64,000 nucleotides of DNA from Epiperipatus broadwayi (Eukaryota; Onychophora; Udeonychophora; Euonychophora; Peripatidae). The notes under the pieces were generated by a model, which saw only the letters and a program-made list of their open reading frames with translations, had not been told where the DNA came from and made no database searches. Below, in pieces: positions 49,776 to 61,784 of the stretch. The DNA lies in NCBI GenBank assembly GCA_028023455.1, contig JAQFVV010000042.1:5475739-5539738 (forward strand), given 5' to 3'. Each line of letters opens with the position of its first letter. The stretch's first letter is position 1. The position numbers were made by a program, and so were the translations under genes.

Positions 49776-50825
49776 TTCCACAACATTCCCTAATCTCCTA
49801 TTTCTTATTCCTTTAATCAAACATACTCTATAATTATCCATTGCTTAAGATCTATGAAATATCACATTCTTTCTTTTCTGAAAAAAAAAAAACATGTTCA
49901 AGTTACTTAGTTCTTTTGATACATAATATTTTTTTTCATTTTGGCTTATTTATTTTTCAATTACTTTAAAAAAAAATCGCCATTGTTTTCTTTCACTTCT
50001 TAGTTCAAATTCCATATAAGCTACAACTACAGCTAAAATCATACAGACACTAAAAAAATAAAAATCCTATTCCAAATATATTGATGTTCATTCTTTACAA
50101 GCAATTGTTATTCTAAATTTCAACAGCTGTCAGTTTGGATTTTCAAATCTGACATAGTATTGTGGTATGAAATTCTCTTAAGGAATATGTGGTATATGTG
50201 AGGAATTCTGTTTTCAGATACAATAAAAAGAAAAATTATAATGAGTTCTCTGACAATGATAATATTATTACTGACTTTATTTTTTTATTTTTATTTTTAA
50301 AAAAAAAAAAAGGGGGGGGGTCTTCAATTGACAGAATAATAATATGAATGTGAAGCTTCGTATACATAGCTGGCAAAAAAAAAAAAAACTTAAGAAGGAT
50401 TGCTGGATTAAAACTGCAAAGATGATAATCATTTGCTGATCATGGCTTCTTTAGATCTTTTTTGATACATCAAAAATAACATATAGACTTAAAAATGACA
50501 CATAATACTAATAGTTCAGTGTGGTATCCTTAGATGACAATGGTGATATTTCAAAATAAATGAGGAGTGAATTTTAATTACCTTCTGAATAATATGAGAA
50601 TTCAGATGACTACTTTTAATGATATAACCATCTGACTAACTTATTTAGATTTAGACATATTCAAACGGATAAAGATAAAAAAAAAAAATTGTAATCTTAA
50701 ACATGGAAAAGCTAGAGGTTAGCTTCAAAATTATTAGAATTTTTCAAGAATATATATCCATAAAGTTGTGCCACCTTATCTCAAAGTTACTTCCAATTTT
50801 TTTTTAAAAAAACCTGAAGTAATTA

Positions 50826-51680
50826 TTGTCAAATTTGTTTCTAATTCATTGTGACAAAAGTATTTTGAATGATTTTATTGAAAAGATTGTTTCCAATCAT
50901 GTAGTCATGGTTTATATTGCCAAAAAAATGCAAAAAAAAAAAAGTGGAAAACATGATTTATATACTGCATTTATCAAAGAGGTTATGGCTTTTGATTCAG
51001 TTAATGAAAACAATATGGCAAGACTTGAATTTAGTTCATTGCAAATTGAATTGTATTAATATTTTTTAATTTCCACATGATGGTTGGTATGAGAAGAAAT
51101 ATTACCGATGATGAAATATTTGATGTTTTAGAAATAAAAACTGGTGTTTTCCAATTTTTTTACCCATTTTTATGACAATGGTCTTTCAAACAGTTAATAG
51201 ACAGCTGCATAAAGAAAGACCATAATATGAAATATTTGCAATAATAGAGTTGTTAACAGATAAAATGGTATGCTGATATTTTTGTCATTTTCAAGGATGA
51301 TTTACAGGACATTCCCAATATTACAAAATGCAATCCATAAAGATTTAGGTTTAATAATTAATGTTCAAATATCTCATGTTGCTTTATTAGCCATTAATGG
51401 AAGAAAATCTTGCTGATTTTGTAGAGTTATAAAGTTTGAGAATCTGAATCAATTTGAATAACTTGGCAGAGATGTAACTTAAACTTTAGTATGCTGATGC
51501 TGCATTTAACAAGTTGAAAGGCAGATGATTTCACCCTAATGATATTCTGTGAAAGGCATAAATTCCCTACTGTCAAATCTAAACATACATCTTCAATGGA
51601 TTTAATATGCGAAGAAAATGCATTTTATAGTGAATCTTGAAAAGCATGTTAACAGAATAATAACCGTAAAACTATATCAT
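50826..51680 (+). mobile_element. Decayed LINE (family L3), reverse transcriptase region
   Basis: A 77-codon open stretch holds KKMQKKKSGKHDLYTAFIKE and VMAFDSVNENNMARLEF. This corresponds to motif A and its lead-in (LYLAFIDLTKAFDSVNR in the family). Downstream in broken frames are FTHFYDNGLSN, YADIFVIFKDDLQDIPN (motif C with YAD), DLGLIINVQISHVALL and NLNQFEYLGRDVT-like. It shares a family with the fragment at 40910. The frame remains open only near motif A. Confidence 0.65.
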
Positions 51681-52013
51681 TGCAAAGGTCTGTTATTTAT
51701 TATTTTTATGCATATGTAGTTTATCCAATGACCCTACTAATAAAAATTGATCACATATCTTAAGAATGATGCTTCTAGAAAAAATATGCCCATATATAAA
51801 GTGAGCATTAAATCATATTCTGTATATATAGTTATTATCCATGAAACCTTTATAATGATGTAACTTTGTCTTAATGTGCTGTGATCTTAATAATGAAAAA
51901 GTATTATTGATTAATAATTGTTTTTTCATTATGCTAAACTTATTCAGATGTGTAGACTTAATTTATATTTTACACTAGATAATACAATACTGAAAATCAC
52001 GTCCAAATACTTT

Positions 52014-52148
52014 ACTAGAATAAATTACAAGAGATTCTAAAGAACCATTTTAAAATAAACTTGCAAATGCAAATCCTTTCATATACCAATGCCAATGCAA
52101 GTTTATTTAAAAATGGTTCTTTAGAATCTGCTTGCAATTTGTCCTAGT
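52014..52148. repeat. Fold-back repeat with arms of about 55 bp
   Basis: ACTAGAATAAATTACAAGAG, ATTCTAAAGAACCATTTTAA and AATAAACTTGCAAATGC pair with GCAAGTTTATTTAAAAATGG, TTCTTTAGAATCTGCTTG and CAATTTGTCCTAGT. The loop is about 25 bp. The family is otherwise not seen in the window. Confidence 0.8.
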
Positions 52149-52256
52149 AACCTATATAGTCATGATTGTTCTGTGAAGTATTTATATTTATAAACATTAC
52201 ATGTTTGATCAGCACTAAATTATTTACATGCAATTAAAATTATAGTTAATATAGTT

Positions 52257-52540
52257 CAATAAACATCACATGACCACCACTTCTTATGCTTGTGTATAAC
52301 TGTTGTTAAAACAGGCAAAACTCACTATACATATTGCCACACACAGCAAGCTAGAGATCTAGGTGCAGTGCTCTCAGATCCAAGGCTCCTCACTGACGAA
52401 GGCCACAAGCCAGAAACTAGTTTTGGGATATTGGATGAGTAGGCACTAGATGGGGATTTTATGCACAAGCCTTCTGGAATTCATTGATTACTCTCGCTTG
52501 CTGTGTGTGGCAATACGTATAGTGAGTTTTGCCTGTTTTA
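52257..52540 (-). mobile_element. Fold-back element M1, subfamily A, near-complete copy
   Basis: This is the reverse complement of the copy at 474. The tail AACATCACATGACCACC and TTCTTATGCTTGTGTATAAC comes first, then the ACAGGCAAAACTCACTATAC arm. The core with CTCCTCACTGACG and GGATTTTATGCACAAGCC follows, then the second arm. One arm has lost the AATCAATGGATGCC segment. Confidence 0.82.
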
Positions 52541-53047
52541 ATATAATTCATATACAGTAATCATTAGTAAACTTTTCACATAAAATGAAAATATTCCATT
52601 GCTCCACATCTTTTAAAATAAAATAAAAATACTATCATTTAATGCCAAATCTAGCTTATAATTTTGAATCTATAATTTATTAGATAAACATTAAATTTTA
52701 TTCTATTGTATCTTTCCCCTTCATCAGATTATTATTATTAAAAAATCATACATTGTGGGACTTTTAAAATAAATATGAAGCAACATGAGTGGATATAATA
52801 AAATAATTAAGATTGAGATTACTTAGATTAATATATATAATTAACAAAATATCCTTTCAAATTGTCTAAATGAAACGTATTCATCCAGCTACGTGAATGC
52901 TCATATATCACATGACCTTTTTCTGATTAAATTACTATATAAAAATTTGTTTCTATTGTAACAAAACCAATATTAGAAAACAGGTTAGATTTTAAATACA
53001 AAATCATTTTTTCCTCTAGATAAATAAAAATTATTTTGTATTAATTA

Positions 53048-53330
53048 TCATCATCACTTTTTAAACCATTGTTGATCCACTGTAGGATGGTTTCTCCATG
53101 TTTAATCCAGTTGCTCTGAAACACAATCTCTTTTCTCCACAACCACCAACAAATTTTCTTTTTCATTCATCCATGTCACATGCAATCTCTATACTTTTAA
53201 CATCTGGGATCATATTCAAAACTTCAACTATCTATTTATCATTTCTTCTATTAAAATATCTAGTCCAGTTTCTTTCAGTCTTTAAATTCTTTTAGTGATA
53301 TCTGTTCGTTCTCCCCCCCCCCCCGTGCAT
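53048..53330 (-). mobile_element. RTE-type LINE, decayed 3' end
   Basis: ATTATCATCATCAC is followed by TTGATCCACTGTAGGATGG and CTCCATGTTTAATCCAG, the complement of the RTE 3' end. After that come worn complements of the HMTC-like RWMDEI and WAGHIAR coding segments. A run of 12 or more C (about 53314) interrupts it. Confidence 0.65.
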
Positions 53331-55799
53331 TTTACTTTTAATCATTTTGTAAGATATCAGACTGATTCCTTTCATTACATATATATTTTATAATAATAAA
53401 AAAAACATTCTTAAGGTGAGTTTCGGGTTTAAATATCTGAAATCTTCCATTAGATACAATAGCTCCACTTTATATATATATAGAGAGAGAGAAATCAGCC
53501 TGATATTTTTTTCAGTTTCAATAACTTACAACGTGCAATTTAGGAGCATTGTGAATTAATTTGAATGATTAATTCTATATATATATATGAATACATTGTC
53601 TACATCCCCCCACCCCCAGATTTACTTTGCAATATTGAGATTACTGAAAAATAAATTCCGAGGATTTCAGGATTGACATTTGATCTCAGAATGAATAGTG
53701 TAAATATTGTAATTTATATAGTACTCACTAACATCATATTTTTTAACATTTGGGGTACTTTATTTTACACAAAGTAATATTTAGTTGTTTTATTTTATAT
53801 AGAATATTGTTGCTTAATTTTTTATTATTATTTGATGAACCAAAATATTGATAAAATGCAGTAATTTTGCAATATTTTGTATAAAATAAGATCTAAAATA
53901 AAAATACAGTAATGACAAATATGTAATGGTTTACTCCATTAAAATCTCTTTTCACATTTTTATAGTGCTGGTATAAATAATACTAGACCAATACAGCATA
54001 TAAATTTCAGAATGCCATTTGAACCCAGAATGAAATGAGTAAATTCTGGTTTTTATTAATAAGTTATGGTATTTATTATTTTCATATAAATACTACATAT
54101 AAAAAAAAATACTAAAAATAAATAAAAATAATTACTTTTATAAAATAATAAAATACATAAACGCTTATGACATGAAAACTTGTTTTTCCATTTTTCTGTT
54201 TGTACTATAGAATTGTCCTTGCATAACTAAGAACTATGACCCTCCACCCCAATAACATATAGCATGCATGTTAAATTTATGACTCTATATTGTGATTTGT
54301 TGCATGACAGAATGGCAAACTCTAGAGCTCAACGGCTATGGATTGCGAACTAGCTTGGTCACTTCAGGTATTCAAACTTTTTATGAACTTCCAAATAATA
54401 AACAATTTGATTTTTTTGTTGTTGTTTCTAAGAGCTCTTATTTATGTTTTATAAGATCCATTTTTTTCTAATATTTTAATGGCGGATTACAAGGTGCTCA
54501 ATGTAAAATGCAAAAATAATTTCATTATATATACTTAAAAAATATATAATTATTATAAAATAATTCCCCTCACATGCAAAAATACATTAGAGCATGTTAA
54601 ATAATACAGATTTTAATGGACACACACAATTAACAAGTCAAATAACAATGATTAAGTAAAATAAAATAAAAATATTTTAAATAAGACAATAAATTAAATG
54701 AAAATGAATCAAACAAAGTGCTTTATAAAATAAAAAAAGTTAAAAGAAAAATTCTTTTCCATCTTAATTTAATTCTCAATATAATTCTTTCTAATTATGA
54801 TCACATTTTTATAAAAGTAAAAAAAAAACATTTTTTTTATATCTTTACAATTTTTTTTTTGCTAATTTACAAAAAAAGAAAAGAAAAATATATATATGGA
54901 CAGAACATATGGTTTATAATATAAAAATAAAAGATGTAATTTAATCCTATAAAATATCCTTCAAAACTTATAATTATTTCAAATATGTGTGTACATATAA
55001 GACCAGAGGATTTCACATGCTAAGTGAGCAAAATTCATAAAATACTTTCTGAAAGCATTTTGTATTTATCCTTATCCCACTTTTGGAATCCTCTAGGTCA
55101 GTACAATTTAAAAAATAATATATATTTCATGATCATTAACTTTTTCTGATAATTTCATTTAATAAAAATAAATGAAATTTCCATTTGGCCCATTTCTTTT
55201 ATAGATAAATATATATTAGTATCATAATTACACAGCTGTTTAGTTATATTTTAACATAGATGGTTTTAATTAGAGTCTACCATAAATAAATATCAAGGGT
55301 TACACTCATGCGAAAGCCAAGGCAACTACGAACTTTCAAAAAAATTAGTAATATTTTATATTATTCTAAGATCACCTGATAGGTATTTTATGTTGATAAA
55401 ATAATTAATGACAACTTATTTAAAAGATTTATTTTTCATAAGTGACAACTTATATTCCATCAATCTTTTTTCTCACATGATGATACAGGAAGTTCTCCAT
55501 GATGAAAAAAATTTAAATCTTTAGGGTTGTTTATTTCATTTTCATTAAGTTATTATCCTTCAAGTGACTCCTGGAGATATAACATTTCTCCACAATCATC
55601 TATTATACGTTTATTTTATGAAGCTGCTTAAATGTACATCACGGCCCATGACACACTGCTTTTTTCCATTAAATAAAGACCTACATGCAAATTTATTAAT
55701 TAAACAAATATCCAATGAAAACAATTTTACAAAAAAGATCCCCTATTTGTAGTAAATATTTAATAATCATTATTTTAATTGTTTCTCTGCTTCAGTATT
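53331..55799. other. AT-rich non-coding stretch
   Basis: Nothing is recognised. AT dinucleotides and a GAGA tract lie near 53485. Confidence 0.5.
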
Positions 55800-56130
55800 C
55801 CTGATTACTGAGAGTATCTTCAACCAAAAATCTGTATTTTCCTCTTCTTAAATCTCTCTATCCATAATATCTATACCTGACAAGTCATTACTTCTCATGT
55901 TGTTCATCAGGTCTTCTTTCTATCATTTCTTTGGTCAAGTTTTTCCTCTCTGCTTTCCAATCAATCATTATCCCTGGTATTCTATTCTTATCCATTCTAT
56001 ACTATCTTAATCTCTTTTCTTCAATTACTGTTATCACTATTTTTTTCACTCCAAACATTCCACTAATCTCTCCTTTTCTTCAGTTCTGATCTTCTTGCTG
56101 ATCTCTATAAATCCATTTAAATCATCAACA
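55800..56130 (-). mobile_element. Decayed LINE C-terminal fragment
   Basis: On the minus strand EKRLR-YRMDKNRIPGIMID and WKAERKN resemble the LRWYGHV.RMDENRIPRKMMDW signature, followed by a worn KRGRPRTRW-type stretch and DLRRGKYR. It has stops, and no RT core is visible. Confidence 0.4.
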
Positions 56131-57084
56131 ATCTGTTAACTTATCTCTGTTATTGTCTATATCTCCACATATACATAACAATATATTATGTTCAATAAAT
56201 TATCAATGTAGATTTCTTCTGCATTTATAGACACAGATCAAAAAATACATATATGAGATATTCAGTTTGCAAACTTGTCACTGTGAACGATCTTAGTGGT
56301 TGAAAATAATGATCAACAACTGTCAAAAGCAAAACTGTAACAATGAAACCTTGAAAAGTGAAGAAAAACAAAGTAAAAACAAAGGAAACTCAATTTGACT
56401 GATTGAGAATTTCAAACTACAAAATACAAAGACAAATTCTAAATCTATTCGCTATTTATATCTTGAAATTCCTAACTGAAGAACCCTATCAATTCTAACC
56501 TGAGATTCTCAAGAGAAGAATACCTAGCCACCCTATAAATTCAAAGACTATATGTAAATATTCAGATAAATATACAAGTAACGATGCGTGTCTAAGTATA
56601 AAGTGACTACATGGGGAAGAGTCTGTCAACTAAGAATCTATAATTGCAAAAAAAAAAAAAAAAAATCGCACAATATTTAACTGAAACTGGCAGATATCCA
56701 CCAACGCTGAAGATTGCATTGAACGCACTAAGATCTTAGGATTCCATCTCACCAACCCAAGGGATACCATATAAAAAAGTGTAATTTGAATCAACAGAAG
56801 GAATGTTCTAAAGAGTTCAAACCCAAACCAACTAACTGAATTAGGAATTGTAAAATGTGGACATTCTCAAAATTCACAAGACTATTTTCTTCTTGGACTT
56901 TCAATAATTTTAGGGTGATATCGTATAATTAATCTCATGCATATTTTTATTTATTTCCTTTACAATGGGTCAATCTATCATTTACATATTTTTTTTAAAA
57001 AGTGGGGGGATGTTACCATTTTAATTTTTTAATTGAAAATAAAAAAAATATAGATAATAGGTAACATTAATTGCCTTTTGTTTA
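56131..57084. other. Non-coding stretch
   Basis: Nothing is recognised. An A run of 17 lies near 56650. Confidence 0.45.
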
Positions 57085-57675
57085 TCCATACTAATTCTGT
57101 TTATTATTTTATTTATTTTTCAATTTGAATGACTAAAAACTCTTAGTATAAATGAGCTTTACTATCATTACTGAAACAAAAAACGGCAGGAGGGAGGTCC
57201 ATCTTCATAGGTCGAAATAGTTAATTAAAGTATCCGTACTAATTCTGTTTATTACTTTATTTATTTTTCAATATAAATGACCAAAAACTCTTAGTATAAA
57301 TAAGCTTTACTACTATTACTGAATTGTTTCCTTGTAAATCGAAAGATTTCGCGTTGTTTATTTATATATAATATTTAGTGAATTAAATGTGAAGATGTTT
57401 TAAGCTTCGTGCTCTTAGTTCGGAATGCTTGAGTCTGACTTATTTATATATAAATTTAAGTATAGAAGAAGATGGGTCCCATCTTTTTCTTGTATTCTTG
57501 AATTGAGAGTTCCACGTGCAGTCATTGTTACATCTAATTGGCTGTCACATAAGCATTTTAAAGGCGCTTCTGACGAAGGTTTTAGCCTTGCACATTATTA
57601 CCATTACTGAAACAAATAATGGCAGGAGGGGGGGGTCCATCTTCATAGGTCGAAATAATTAATTAAAGTATATAT
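57085..57675 (+). repeat. Nested direct duplications
   Basis: The segment ACTAATTCTGTTTATTA to TTACTGAA (about 85 bp) occurs at about 57089-57175 and again at 57239-57323. Separately, ATTACTGAAACAAA to TTAATTAAAGTAT (about 65 bp, with GGTCCATCTTCATAGGTCGA) occurs at about 57167-57232 and 57604-57669. The pieces overlap, so a roughly 150-bp unit seems to have been partly duplicated. The interval 57324-57600 has more CpG than its surroundings. No protein is recognised. Confidence 0.75.
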
Positions 57676-58679
57676 ATTTTCTTTTTGGAATAATAATTTC
57701 AATGACTCTAAATTAGCAAGCAAGCAGTACATAAATATTAATAAAAAATTTAATCCTTTCTTTTGATCTAACTTCAACTGTACAATAGGATGTCAAATGA
57801 TTATCCTTTGAAAGAGAAAAAGAGATTTGGAATAATAAATATTGGTATGGTAAATCAAAGAATAAACATGGATGTCCAAAATCAATAAATTACTTTTTTT
57901 TGTAAATAAAATTGTTAAACGTATTATTTTAAAGTAAATTCAATGGTTGATGTATTGTTTTATTTGATCATAAATTCATCATACTCATCCTCTTATAAAA
58001 TTAATATTATCATACCCTGATAGTAGAATATCATGTATATATTCCATGAGCTCAAATCCTGGGACATAATGGAAATTAATTTGGAAAAGAATGGATGAAA
58101 CTATATGGAGGTACCCTGAGATTCCCATATATGTTTATCCTATTCTTCCATGTTAGAGATCAAAGTTAGCCATGAGTTGAGGATCTTAGTAATTTTAAGT
58201 TTTCCCTCCTACTAGGTTTCCATCATGTAAAGCCAGGTCCCATTCCATTACAATATGAATATAAAAGAATGGGTGAATGAAGAATAGATTTTAAAAATAA
58301 ATATGAAATAACATAGCTTAATGACTTTCTCATATTAAAATGTATATATATTAATTGTTTGATATTATTAGTAAGCTAATAAAAATATTGAAAATAGATA
58401 TATTATTTGCTTAACATAAAAATTTACCCCTAATTATTCTTGAATAATAAATTATTAATGTGTGATCAGATTTTTTTTTAAATTTCAACTTTCAATGAAT
58501 ATGAAAAGTTTCTCAAAACATTTATTAAACTAATTAATATGGGTGATATATTACAAATATGGATAATGAACAATTACAATATTAGATGAGTTATGGAACT
58601 AACATTATTGAGTTAAATAGGGTTAGGTATTTAGTGGTTAAGTTCTTTGTTAACTTTATTAGAGAGTCTGATATAGCTT
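57676..58679. other. Non-coding stretch
   Basis: Nothing is recognised. 58020-58260 is a little less AT-rich, without a clear ORF. Confidence 0.4.
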
Positions 58680-59060
58680 TCACGTCTCTTGAAAAATGAA
58701 TGTTGTGGCAAGAGTTTTGTCTCTTTGTTTAATTTTCTCTATGCTCTGAATAAATAATGAGTTTTCATCTGGCTTGGGATGTTGGTATTGTGCTTTGCAC
58801 CTTACAATCCAAATGGCATAGGTGATGTAAATTGACAGCCTGATTGTAGGAATATCTTTTCCACGAATGCATTCTTTTATATTAAGTATTTTGTAGTAAT
58901 CTATCTTTGAATTGTTAAATATTATTGTTTTAATATTACCTAGACCCATGCATGTTTTAATTATGTGGTCAAATGTTTCCTCATCCCTGCCACAGCTGTG
59001 GCAAATTGATTGGACTTTGGTGATAGATCTTTTATATCTGAGGAAATAAATTCAATTAAG
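58680..59060 (-). mobile_element. LINE C-terminal zinc-binding segment
   Basis: On the minus strand the reading frame runs from about 59060 to the stop at 58680. It starts FLRYKRSITKVQSICHSCGR, continues DEETFDHIIKTCMGLGN, and ends about 85 codons later. CxxC...H....C after an RT is the zf-RVT type tail of non-LTR elements. The frame is open across about 120 codons, which suggests moderate age. The RT core is absent, so this is a 5'-truncated insertion. Confidence 0.6.
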
Positions 59061-59360
59061 ACTTACAGAAATGTGTAATAGTTGGGCTTGCAATAAACTT
59101 CCAAAATACAAATTCAGCATGTATGCAGTGCTGATATTTATTTTACTGTCTCAATGTTGTTTAATTTTATAAATAAATGTTACTTACTAAAATTAAAATT
59201 TCAATTAGACTCTAGTATTGGTTTAGTAAGACTGCTAGGTCATTTTTGACAATAGGGGAAACCCTGAACCATTATTGACACAAGCAAGCAATAAGTGCTT
59301 AGATAATTCGCAGAAAATTACTATTTTTTTATAGACTTTAAACAATTTAAATCATATCTG

Positions 59361-59462
59361 TGCTCTTCATCCTCATCTTCAAATCTCTTTTTTTAAATCA
59401 AGAATTTTTATTGCTCTTCATCCTCATCTTCAAATCTCTTTTTTTTAATCAAGAATTTTTAT
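59361..59462 (+). repeat. Tandem duplication of a 51-bp unit
   Basis: The unit starts TGCTCTTCATCCTCATCTTC, continues through AAATCTC, a T run and AATCAAGAATTTTTAT, and is present twice head to tail. The two copies differ only at the T/A-run boundary. Confidence 0.9.
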
Positions 59463-61040
59463 TACTTGTATATACAGAGGTTATTCAAAGGATACATCAA
59501 TAACACTATCACTTACTGTAGCATTTTACTACAATTGTTTTTAATAATAATACCATTTATAAAAAAATGACTAACAATTTGAAGTAATTAAATTGACAAC
59601 AAACAAGCTATTTACATATGATAGCACCTCTATTCAAAATGCAAATGGGAATGCACAAATGAAATAAAAACCACTTAATAAATAAAAATTAAAAATAAAG
59701 ACGTCTTTGTCCTAAGCATTATAAAAATGAATGAAGCATTTTTTCTTTGCTTTCCTATGAAAAGCTCATAAAGATATTTTTATCAAGAGAAACTTAATTT
59801 AAACTATCTTGATGTACACCTCCAGATATTTTATATCCAATCGTATTCATTCAATTATTTAATAATAATAATAATAATAATAAAAATTAAATTATCAGTA
59901 ATATAATAATTATAAACATACAGTCATACAGCTTGTGCAATTTATGTAAGTTTTCTTCATATAATACTTTTGCTAAGTGATAAAGCTTACAATTAAGAAT
60001 ATATAGATAAAAAAACAATGTGGATAAATATAGATATTTATTTACATAAGCATGAAAACTTTAAAGAAATAACAAAAGAAAAGATAATGCACTGACTGGA
60101 ATAAATAAAATCTACTATGTAATAACTGAAATACAGGCTTATTATATACCTGTATCAATATATGTAACATATAAGATATATGAGCACAGACTTTCACATG
60201 ACCCACCACTCTCCATTTTATCTCATAATACTGATACACTTGAACACATATATGTTAAAAAGATAAATAATCACCAATATACATATTTCATGCTAAACCG
60301 AAAATTAAATCACTATTATAATATTGCAAGCAAACAACATGACCTATTGCAATTTAATTAGTTTCATTAATTATTTCTAGTCACCTTTCAGAATCTTTAT
60401 CTATATATACTAATAAAAATTAGAAACAAACTTGTGTGAATTTATGTGTATGTGTATATATATATGGCTATATTTTGATTTATAATTTCTGTGCTCATAC
60501 TTTTGACAGCTTCTACTTTAGACAAATATATGAATAATTTTTACTAAATAATTATTAGGCCAGAGACTATCACATCATTTTTAGACAAAATATAAATTTC
60601 AAACACAGTAAATATTAGCATGTTTTTTATTATTACTAAATAAAGCCACATGGTATCATTAATCCAATTTCAATTCTCAATGTGATTATGTTTAATAAAA
60701 AATAAATACATTAATCTTTAATTGAATTTAAAGTTTGTAATGGTATGATAATCTCTAGCCTAATGAATGATTGCTAATAATTATTAATGTTTTTATATAA
60801 ATTGGATAGTATCAAAGATGTGAAGAGAGGAAATTTAACACTTGTAGATCAAATTGAAATAATTTGTTATTGATAAATAATGAACAAATGGTGATGACAT
60901 ATATATAAGATTGTGAGTAGGGCTAATTGAAAAGCAGGTTAAGCATAAAATGCATCTTAAAAGTCATTTTCTTTTCTCAGATATCTTTATTATTAATGTT
61001 TTGAGGATCTGTATTTTAAATATTATATGTATCTTTTATT
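59463..61040. other. AT-rich non-coding stretch
   Basis: Nothing is recognised. A TAA microsatellite lies near 59862-59886. Confidence 0.5.
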
Positions 61041-61155
61041 AAACCACTAAACATCACATGATCACCATCTCTCATACTAGCACATAATTGCTGGCATCCA
61101 ATGATTACTCTGGTTGGCACAGGGTGGCACTACTGTATGGAGTTTTGCCTTGTTA
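61041..61155 (-). mobile_element. Fold-back element M1, subfamily B, half copy
   Basis: The tail AAACCACTAAACATCACATG and ACTAGCACATAATTG is followed directly by a single arm (GGCATCCAATGATTACTCTG, GCACTACTGTATGGAG, TTTTGCCTTGTTA). The first arm and core are deleted, so it no longer folds. Confidence 0.75.
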
Positions 61156-61784
61156 TCTTTTATTAATGTAATGGAAAAATCATTAAAATCCTCCCCTTCA
61201 GCAGTTAAAACACCCAGTGAGTAATATCTACCCTCCTTCAGTGTTTCTCTTTACAAAAGGAGACTGGTGGAAAGGTCTCTGCAATAAGCTAATTTTATAG
61301 ATGCTTTATTATACTTACCTATATATGCTGTACCTGTGGCTTTGCTCGCATTATTAGATCAAAAAATGGAATGTAGTTGATAATTAAAATATATTTAAAT
61401 AATATTTACATGAAATAATAATATATGGGATACCAGCAGCAGGTAAAAAAAACTACTGTAACAAAGTCATAGGTCACTGCGAACCTTTTTATGTGTGCAT
61501 GCCAAAAATTTTCAAAAAATATTTATTGAATGATTGGTGTGCCATACAGTTATTAAATCAAATTATAAACAACTTAATTATTGCAGTTTTTTAAAAAATT
61601 ATAAAATAAAATAATAATAATAATTAAACAAAATTTCTAAATAGCTAAATACAAGTAACGATATTTATTTAGAAGAGCACAGGTTGAATAAAATGTAATT
61701 GTAAAAAATTATTAGTAATTAAAACTAAATTTTAGAAATAATCATATAAAATCAACATAAATAGATATTTAATGAGATTTTTGC

